A program made the translations under genes and the position numbers. Below, one piece after another: positions 29,003 through 35,649 of a stretch of 35,649 bases of DNA. The DNA is from Rhodobacterales bacterium (GTDB lineage: Bacteria; Pseudomonadota; Alphaproteobacteria; Rhodobacterales; Rhodobacteraceae), in NCBI GenBank assembly GCA_013297695.1, contig JAAFHX010000002.1:1-35649 (forward strand), given 5' to 3'. Under the pieces are notes generated by a model, which was not told the DNA's origin, ran no database searches, and was given only the letters and a program-made list of their open reading frames with translations. Numbering within the stretch: the stretch's first letter is position 1; each line of letters opens with the position of its first letter.

Positions 29003-30045
29003 AGCAGGCGGCCCCTGTAGGCGACCCCCTGCCCCGGCCCGACATTACCCATCGGAATCACCGTCTCGCCCGCCTCCCGCAACAGGTCGGCCAGCGCGGT
29101 GGCGCGGTCCGGGGCCACCACAAGGATCATGCCGATGCCGCAGTTGAAGGTCCGCAGCAGTTCCGCCTCGGCCATCCCGGCGGTGTCCGCCAGCCAGCGG
29201 AACACCGGCGGCAGCGGCCAGGCCCCCAGATCGATGGTCGCCCCAAGCCCGTCGGGAAGCACGCGCGGCAGGTTCTCGGTCAGCCCGCCGCCGGTGACAT
29301 GGGCCAGCGCATGCACGCCGCCTGCCCGCACCGCCGCAAGCGCGGGCCTGACGTAAAGCCGCGTCGGGGTCAGCAGCGCGCCCCCAAGGGTATCGGCGGC
29401 AAAGGGCGCAGGGGCGTCCCAAGCCAGCCCCGAGCGTTCGACGACCTTTCGCACCAGCGAATACCCGTTGGAATGCACGCCGTCAGAGGCCAGCCCCAAC
29501 AGCACATCCCCATCCTCCACACCGGCCGGAAGGTCGCGCCCCCGTTCCATCGCGCCCACGGCAAAGCCTGCCAGATCGAAATCGCCGCCGTGATACATGC
29601 CCGGCATCTCGGCCGTCTCGCCGCCGACCAGCGCACAGCCGCTGGCCTCGCAACCCTGCGCGATGCCCGCGATGATGCGCGCGCCCTGATCGACATCCAG
29701 CTTGCCGGTGGCGAAGTAATCCAGAAAGAACAGCGGCTCTGCCCCCTGGCAGACCAGATCGTTCACGCACATCGCGACGAGGTCGATCCCGATGGTATCC
29801 ACCCGGCCCGTGTCGATCGCGATGCGCAGCTTGGTGCCGACGCCATCGGTGGCGGCGACAAGGATCGGGTCGCTGTAGCCTGCGGCCTTGAGGTCGAACA
29901 GCGCGCCGAACCCGCCAAGCCCGCCCATGCTGCCGGTGCGGGCCGTGCGCCGCGCGGCGGGCTTGATGCGGTCGACCAGCGCATTGCCCGCCTCGATATC
30001 GACGCCCGCATCGGAATAGGTCAGCCCGCTCTCTGCCGTGGTCAT
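28999..30045 (-). CDS. purM: AIR synthetase PurM
   Basis: ATP-dependent ligase of 348 residues that closes FGAM to AIR. Visible family marks are [20 protein letters not shown] at the N-terminus, [43 protein letters not shown] and [11 protein letters not shown], in register. The start at 30045 ([15 protein letters not shown]) follows AGGAG by 7 nt; the ATG further upstream is not supported. First gene of purM-purN. Confidence 0.96.
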   Translation of the reverse strand: MTTAESGLTYSDAGVDIEAGNALVDRIKPAARRTARTGSMGGLGGFGALFDLKAAGYSDPILVAATDGVGTKLRIAIDTGRVDTIGIDLVAMCVNDLVCQGAEPLFFLDYFATGKLDVDQGARIIAGIAQGCEASGCALVGGETAEMPGMYHGGDFDLAGFAVGAMERGRDLPAGVEDGDVLLGLASDGVHSNGYSLVRKVVERSGLAWDAPAPFAADTLGGALLTPTRLYVRPALAAVRAGGVHALAHVTGGGLTENLPRVLPDGLGATIDLGAWPLPPVFRWLADTAGMAEAELLRTFNCGIGMILVVAPDRATALADLLREAGETVIPMGNVGPGQGVAYRGRLL

Positions 30046-30194
30046 TCGCCATCTCCTGTCCCGCCCGACCTTGCCGTGCCCTTTACGCGGTTCCGTGCGG
30101 TGTGACAACGCCGGACGCCCAGAGCGCGGGATTGATGCCGCAGCCCCGAGGCTGCTTGACCGTCGCGGCGTTTCTGCTACCCCGGTGGTCGGAC

Positions 30195-30270
30195 GGGCCT
30201 GTAGCTCAACGGTCAGAGCAGGGCGCTCATAACGCCTTGGTTGGGGGTTCGAGTCCCTCCGGGCCTACCA
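30195..30270 (+). tRNA. tRNA with CAT anticodon, probably tRNA-Ile2 (lysidine-modified)
   Basis: A 76-nt cloverleaf including an encoded CCA can be folded: acceptor GGGCCTG with CGGGCCT (two G-T wobbles), D arm with GCTC/GAGC, anticodon stem GGGCG/CGCCT with loop CTCATAA, and T arm GGGGG-TTCGAGT-CCCTC. The anticodon CAT could mean elongator Met or Ile2. C4-G69 and C5-G68 pairs and the TTGGTT variable loop fit tRNA-Ile2, whose C34 is converted to lysidine by TilS. Met is less likely. Confidence 0.85.
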
Positions 30271-30396
30271 TCTCCCGTCTGCCGGTTGCCTGTCCCGCCG
30301 GGCGGAAGGGCGCGTATCAGGCCATGAGTGGCGGACCGGTTCCCCGGGCACGGCAGTCTCGCCCGCGCTGCGCCAGGCGCAGACGGATTGCGCCCG

Positions 30397-32184
30397 TCAC
30401 AGGTCTGGAGAAACCTTCCAGTCGCGCAGCTTGTACACGGTTCCCGGGCGCTGGCGCTGCGTGTCGTCGGGTTGCTGCAGGCGGCGTTTGAAGGAATGGA
30501 TCGGCGTTGCCATCTCGTCGATCCGCACCTCGACCACCGACGGCCCGTCATGGGCGAAGGCCGCATCCAGCGCCGCGCCGATCTCGTCGGGCTTTTCGAC
30601 GTAGAACGCCTTCAGCCCCATCGCTTCGCCCGCCGCCGCATAGGCGGGTGTCGCGCCCTGGCTTTCCAGATCGACCGAGATCGTGCGACCGAAGTAGAAC
30701 TTCTGCCAGAAGTTGATCCAGCCCAGCTTGCCGTTGTTGATGACAACGTTGACGATGCGCTGCCGGTACAACGCCTGCGTTGCGAGTTCACCGACCGTGT
30801 AGGAAAAGCCGCCGTCGCCCGCGACCGTCACGACGCGCGCCCCCGTGGGGACCACGGTCGCCGCGCCGATGGCGGCAGGCACCGAATAGCCAAGGCCCCC
30901 CTGCCCCCGGCCATAGACAAAGGACCGCCCCGGCCTCAGCGCCGGGATATAGCCTGCAATCCAGCCGGCGGCAAAGGACGCGTCCGAAACCACCACATCC
31001 TCCGGTCCCAGCCGTTTCGCGATTTCGGCCATGACGCGCGGCGGCTGCACCGGGATTTTCGGCGATGCCATTTCCTCGGCCTTCTGGCGGTCGCAGCGCG
31101 CCTTCACCTCGGCGATGCGCGCGGCCCAGGCGGGGTTGGCATCGGCCCGGCTTTCACCCATCGCGGCATCCAGCGCGCGGATCGTCTCGCGCACGTCGCC
31201 CAGCAGCGGCACCGTGGGTCGGAAGGTGCGGCCATGTTCCAGCGGATCGCAGTCGATGGTGATGGTGGCCTGTTCGGGCGTCGGCAGGGTCCAGTTCAGG
31301 CCGGTGTTCTGGCTGACCTTGGACCCGCACCAGATCACCAGATCGGCCTCGGGCATCAGGTCTATCGCGGCCAGCGACCCAAGCGGGTTCAGCACGCCCC
31401 CCGCATAGGCCCGCGTCTCGGGCACCGATCCCTTTCCGGTCAGCGAGGTCACGACAAGACCGCCCAGCCGGTCGGCAAAGGCCGTCACGTCCTCGGCGGC
31501 GACCGATCCATGCACCCCGCCGCCGCAGACCAGCGCCGGGCGTCTTGCCTTGCGGATCAGGTCTGCCGCCCGTTCGATCTCGGACGCCGGGGCGGTGGAC
31601 CGAAGGTAGGGGATGTGCACGGTCCGCTGGTCGGTCGTGGCCTTCAGCACCGCCGGGTCCCAGGTCGCGTCGAAAATGTCATGCGGAATCACAAGCGCCA
31701 CCGGGCCGGGGCGCGGTGCGGTCGCGATGCGGAACGCGGTGCGGATCATCTCTGGCAGCGAGGCCAGCGTCGGCACCTGAAACGCATCCTTGCAGCAGGT
31801 CTTGAAGAACGCCACCTGGTCGAACCCCTGGCTGGCGATTCCCTTGGTCTTCAGCGACAGCCAGTCCAGCGGCACGTCGCCGATGATCCCGATCATCGGG
31901 ACCGAGGCGTTCAGCGCCTCGAGGAACCCGGCGGGAAGCAGGTTGGCACCCGGCCCGACCGTTGCATCGCAGACGCCGACCTTGCCGGTGATCCGGGAAT
32001 ACCCGTCGGCGGCATAGGCGGCATTGCGCTCGTCGCGCATCAGGATGTGGTTAATCCGGTCGGAATTGCGCGCAATGGCATCATGCAGGGCGGTGGTCTG
32101 TCCACCGGGCATGCCAAACACATACTCCACCCCGTAGTCCATCAGCATCTGAACCAAAAGATCGCCCGCGTGCAGTTCGGCCAT
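30397..32184 (-). CDS. Acetolactate-synthase-like ThDP-dependent enzyme
   Basis: Protein of 595 residues of the ThDP enzyme superfamily. N-terminal VEYVFGMPGGQTTALHDA and RDERNAAYAADGY with the cofactor-activating glutamate Glu52, central domain with RPALVCGGGVHGSV, and C-terminal ThDP motif GDGGF...NVVINNGKLGW place it with acetolactate synthase-like proteins. Substrate is unknown; the wording differs from IlvB, and no small subunit gene is near. It lies downstream of glpV after a hairpin, so it may or may not be co-transcribed with the glycerol transporter. The start at 32184 (MAELHAGDLLVQML) follows AAGGA. Confidence 0.82.
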   Translation of the reverse strand: MAELHAGDLLVQMLMDYGVEYVFGMPGGQTTALHDAIARNSDRINHILMRDERNAAYAADGYSRITGKVGVCDATVGPGANLLPAGFLEALNASVPMIGIIGDVPLDWLSLKTKGIASQGFDQVAFFKTCCKDAFQVPTLASLPEMIRTAFRIATAPRPGPVALVIPHDIFDATWDPAVLKATTDQRTVHIPYLRSTAPASEIERAADLIRKARRPALVCGGGVHGSVAAEDVTAFADRLGGLVVTSLTGKGSVPETRAYAGGVLNPLGSLAAIDLMPEADLVIWCGSKVSQNTGLNWTLPTPEQATITIDCDPLEHGRTFRPTVPLLGDVRETIRALDAAMGESRADANPAWAARIAEVKARCDRQKAEEMASPKIPVQPPRVMAEIAKRLGPEDVVVSDASFAAGWIAGYIPALRPGRSFVYGRGQGGLGYSVPAAIGAATVVPTGARVVTVAGDGGFSYTVGELATQALYRQRIVNVVINNGKLGWINFWQKFYFGRTISVDLESQGATPAYAAAGEAMGLKAFYVEKPDEIGAALDAAFAHDGPSVVEVRIDEMATPIHSFKRRLQQPDDTQRQRPGTVYKLRDWKVSPDL

Positions 32185-32221
32185 CGTGAGTATCCTTCCC
32201 GCGCGCGGGTGTTGCATGCAT

Positions 32222-32251
32222 AGGCCCGGCAACCCATGGGCTGCCGGGCCT
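32222..32251 (-). terminator. 10-bp perfect hairpin between glpV and the ThDP gene
   Basis: AGGCCCGGCA and TGCCGGGCCT pair perfectly around a 10-nt loop, 10 nt after the glpV stop. A short palindrome lies in the loop. No U-run follows, so it may be a terminator or a processing/stability hairpin that lowers expression of the downstream ThDP gene. Confidence 0.6.
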
Positions 32252-32261
32252 GGTGTTCAGG

Positions 32262-33974
32262 TCACTGCCAGGACTTGATCAGCTCGTCATAAGGGACGGT
32301 CATCGGCTGGCCACGCTCGTCGGCCAGCTTCTTGCGCGGGGCCACGGTGTCGCTCAGCCAGACGCTCGGGTCCTGCGGCTCGTTCAGCTTGGGACCGATA
32401 TCGCCCTGAACGCCGGACCGTTCGATCCGCTCCATGACCTTTTCCTGCTCGGCGCAGAGCGAGTCGAGGGCTTCCTGCGGGGTCTTGTCGCCCGACAGGG
32501 CATCCCCGATGTTCTGCCACCAGAGTTGCGCCAGCTTGGGATAGTCCGGAACGTTGGTGCCGGTGGGCGACCAGGCCAGACGTGCGGGCGACCGGTAGAA
32601 CTCGATCAGTCCGCCCAGCTTCGGTGCCCGGTCCGTGAAGTACTGGCTGTCGATGGTGGATTCGCGGATGAACGTCAGGCCGACCGACGACTTTTTCAGG
32701 TCGACGGTCTTGGACGTGACGAACTGGGCATAAAGCCAGGCCGCCTGAGCGCGGTCGACCGGGGTCGATTTCAGCAGGGTCCAGGAACCGGCATCCTGAT
32801 AGCCGATCTTGGTGCCCTCAGACCAGTACACGCCATGCGGCGAGGGGGCCATGCGCCACTTCGGCGTGCCGTCGGGGTTCACGACGGGCAGGTCCGGGGA
32901 CACCATCGATGCCGTGAAGGCGGTGTACCAGAACATCTGCTGCGCCACGTCGCCCTGGCTCGGCAGCGCGCCGGCCTCGGCAAAGTTCATGCCGGAGGCT
33001 GCGGGAGGCGCGTATTTCTCCAGCCACTCCTTCGCCTTGGTGATCGCATAGACCGCCGCCGCGTCGTTGGTTGCCCCACCGCGGGTCACGCAGGACCCGA
33101 CGGGCTGGCTCTTCTCGTTCACGCGGATGCCCCACTCGTCAACCGGCAGGCCGTTCGGCTCGCCCTTGTCGCCCATGCCGGCCATCGACATCCACGCGTC
33201 GGTGTAGCGCCAGCCAAGCGAGGGGTCCTTCTTGCCGTAGTCCATGTTGCCATAGACCGGGCCGGTGTGGCCAAGGTGCGACAGGTCGCGGCCCGTGAAG
33301 AACGCGGCGATATCCTCATAGGCTGCCCAGTTCACCGGAACGCCAAGGTCATAGCCGTACTTGGCCTTGAAATCCGCCATGTTCTTGGGGTCCGTGAACC
33401 AGTCATAGCGGAACCAGTAGAGGTTGGCGAACTGCTGGTCGGGCATCTGGTACAGCTTGCCGTCCGGGCCGGTGGTGAAGGACAGGCCGATGAAATCGGG
33501 CAGGTCCAGGGTCGGCAGGGTGACGCTTGCGCCTTCGCCGGCCATCCAGTCCGTCAGGTTGCGCGCCTGCTGATAGCGCCAGTGCGTGCCGATCAGGTCG
33601 CTGTCGTTGATATAGGCGTCATAGATGTTCTCGCCCGACTGCATCTGGGTCTGCAGACGTTCCACAACGTCGCCTTCGCCGATCAGGTCATGGGTCACCT
33701 TGATGCCGGTGATCGCGGTGAACGCGGGGGCCAGAACCTGGCTTTCGTATTCATGCGTGGTGATGGTTTCCGACACCACCTTGATTTCCATGCCTGCGTA
33801 GGGTTTCGCGGCATCGACAAACCACTGCATCTCGGCTTCCTGGGCCGGACGGTCCAGCGTCGAAAGCCCGGCGATCTCGTTATCAAGGAATGCCTTGGCG
33901 GCGTCCATGTCGGCGAATGCCGGCATGCCCCATACCATCGACAAGCCTGCCGCGGATAGAAGTAGTCGTTTCAT
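32262..33974 (-). CDS. glpV: Glycerol ABC transporter substrate-binding protein
   Basis: Periplasmic binding protein of 570 residues, longer than usual, as typical for GlpV. A signal peptide is clear: MKRLLLSAAGLSMVWGMPAFA before DMDAAKAF, in register. The mature protein has the fold of family 1 sugar-binding proteins, with NDSDLIGTHWRYQQARNL and GSWTLLKSTPVDRAQAAWLYAQF. The assignment as GlpV rests on gene order: permease, permease, DUF2160 (GlpU), then this protein, as in the glpSTPQUV operon of Rhizobium. The 97-nt gap to glpU holds a small CCCCG/CGGGG hairpin (34021-34037), common before highly expressed binding-protein genes. Confidence 0.85.
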   Translation of the reverse strand: MKRLLLSAAGLSMVWGMPAFADMDAAKAFLDNEIAGLSTLDRPAQEAEMQWFVDAAKPYAGMEIKVVSETITTHEYESQVLAPAFTAITGIKVTHDLIGEGDVVERLQTQMQSGENIYDAYINDSDLIGTHWRYQQARNLTDWMAGEGASVTLPTLDLPDFIGLSFTTGPDGKLYQMPDQQFANLYWFRYDWFTDPKNMADFKAKYGYDLGVPVNWAAYEDIAAFFTGRDLSHLGHTGPVYGNMDYGKKDPSLGWRYTDAWMSMAGMGDKGEPNGLPVDEWGIRVNEKSQPVGSCVTRGGATNDAAAVYAITKAKEWLEKYAPPAASGMNFAEAGALPSQGDVAQQMFWYTAFTASMVSPDLPVVNPDGTPKWRMAPSPHGVYWSEGTKIGYQDAGSWTLLKSTPVDRAQAAWLYAQFVTSKTVDLKKSSVGLTFIRESTIDSQYFTDRAPKLGGLIEFYRSPARLAWSPTGTNVPDYPKLAQLWWQNIGDALSGDKTPQEALDSLCAEQEKVMERIERSGVQGDIGPKLNEPQDPSVWLSDTVAPRKKLADERGQPMTVPYDELIKSWQ

Positions 33975-34071
33975 CTCAGTCCTCCCTGACTTGAGTCGTT
34001 TTTGTGCAGGCCCCGCGTCGCCCCGGCCTTGGCGGGGACGGGCAAAGGCCCTTGGCATTCCGAAACGCATG

Positions 34072-34472
34072 TCAGACCCTCCAGAAGACAAGCGCGGAAT
34101 AGACGGCGCAGACGGCCAGCGCCCAGGGCTGCGGGCCAAGCTCCAGCCCCAGCCACGCAAGGTTGATGAAGGCCGACCCGAGCAGCGTGATGAACAGCCG
34201 GTCGCCCCGGGTAGTCTCGATCCCCAGAATGCCGACCCTCGGCGTTTCCGGAAACCGGATCGCCAGAAGCGTAAAGACCACCAGCGTCGCGCCGATGATC
34301 CAGAAGAACAGCGCGATCGGGAACGACCACGCCATCCAGCCGCCGTCGATCATCTGATCGGTCCACAGCCATTCGCCATCCTTGCGGGGCACGGCCATCA
34401 GCAACAGCCCCAGGATCGCCAGCAGCACGGCGGCGCAGGCAAGGTAGATCGTGGTCCAGCGCGCGCCCGACA

Positions 34473-34473
<1 letters not shown>
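34072..34473 (-). CDS. glpU: DUF2160 membrane protein GlpU
   Basis: Small membrane protein of 133 residues with four hydrophobic segments. The central WTDQMIDGGWMAWSFPIALFFW and the FINLAWLGLELG part, in register, match DUF2160, known as GlpU in the Rhizobium glycerol ABC operon; its exact function is unclear but it goes with glycerol uptake. The ATG at 34473 overlaps the glpQ stop by 1 nt (TGATG). Confidence 0.85.
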
Positions 34474-35329
<856 letters not shown>

Positions 35330-35333
<4 letters not shown>

Positions 35334-35649
35334 TCGGAACGCTCCTCGCGGTCAAGGTTCACCATGATCGTGTAGAACACCCAGCTCACCAGCAGGATCA
35401 CCAGGAAGTACATGATCGAAAAGGCCGCCGCCGGACCCAGGTCGAACTGGCCAAGCGCCATCTTCACCAGGTCGATGCTCAGGAAGGTGGTGGTCGATCC
35501 CGGACCACCCCCGGTCACCACGAAGGGTTCGGTATAGATCATGAAGCTGTCCATGAACCGCAAAAGGATCGCGATCAGCAGCACACCCTTCAGCTTGGGC
35601 AGTTCCACATAGCGGAACACGGCCCATCGGCTTGCCTGGTCGATGCGGG
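35330..35649 (-). CDS. glpP: Glycerol ABC transporter permease, 5' end outside window
   Basis: Partial protein with about 105 residues visible, from RIDQASRW in frame at the window edge to the stop at 35330. It has the C-terminal part of a MalF-type permease: the EAA-like region running into YVELPKLKGVLLIAILLRFMDSFMIYTE, then VTGGGPGSTTTFLSIDL and the last helix. The stop overlaps the glpQ start in an ATGA arrangement. The ATP-binding genes (glpS, glpT) would lie upstream, outside the window. Confidence 0.85.

Noticed and set aside
30328-32223. 631-codon plus-strand frame opposite the ThDP enzyme
   Set aside because: Antisense shadow with no motif; the opposite strand encodes clear ThDP motifs.

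Overview
The window is high-GC DNA from an alphaproteobacterium, most likely a member of the Rhodobacterales (Rhodobacter/Paracoccus-like). The evidence is the set of gene neighbourhoods: an Nnr/NsrR nitric-oxide cluster, the DUF1476 gene divergent from purC-purS, a methionine synthase split into separate methyltransferase and corrinoid proteins beside a DUF1638 protein, a GlpU-containing glycerol ABC transporter, and a GTTC-N7-GTTC LexA box. This assignment rests on recognised families and motifs; no searches were run.

Layout. (1) 1-5665 is a nitrate and nitric-oxide block: a narK-type transporter (partial), a Crp/Fnr regulator without Fe-S cysteines with two FNR-type boxes in front of the pair, nnrU, nnrS, a 5-formyl-THF cyclo-ligase homologue, a 43-residue peptide that looks like a remnant of a hemerythrin/RIC protein, a group III truncated hemoglobin and a divergent nsrR, with a 23-bp palindrome between the last two. 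(2) 5849-10803 is a DabA-DabB inorganic-carbon uptake operon with a divergent LysR gene.

(3) 11244-18897 is the most interesting part: eight tightly packed or overlapping genes that look like a Gram-negative relative of the Dlt (D-alanylation) machinery. They encode an acyl carrier protein (DltC role), a fold-III PLP decarboxylase, a sulfotransferase, an AMP-forming ligase (DltA role), a membrane-anchored SGNH/DltD-like protein, a tiny DltX-like protein ending in FKYQGF, an MBOAT acyltransferase (DltB role) and an acyl-CoA-dehydrogenase-like flavoprotein. The inferred job is to activate an acyl or aminoacyl group, process it on the ACP, and pass it through MBOAT and the DltX tyrosine to an envelope or extracellular glycan. 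The group and the acceptor are unknown. The small dltX-like gene is only 54-59 codons and easily missed.

(4) 19011-30270 is mostly housekeeping: a dienelactone-hydrolase-like protein, a secreted hypothetical protein, purS and purC, the DUF1476 ATPase inhibitor, a homocysteine S-methyltransferase, an SPL/PA0069-type radical SAM protein with a LexA box in front, the corrinoid protein, a small membrane protein, DUF1638, sufE, a lipoprotein, rnd, purN, purM and a CAT-anticodon tRNA that is probably tRNA-Ile2. (5) 30397-35649 holds an acetolactate-synthase-like ThDP enzyme downstream of a glpP-glpQ-glpU-glpV glycerol ABC transporter whose first gene runs off the window.

Several hairpins were found by eye: terminators after purN and after the Dlt-like operon, two near-identical A/T hairpins at convergent gene ends, a 14-bp stem in the purC leader, and two hairpins ahead of the homocysteine methyltransferase. 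No insertion sequences, CRISPR arrays or rRNA genes were seen.
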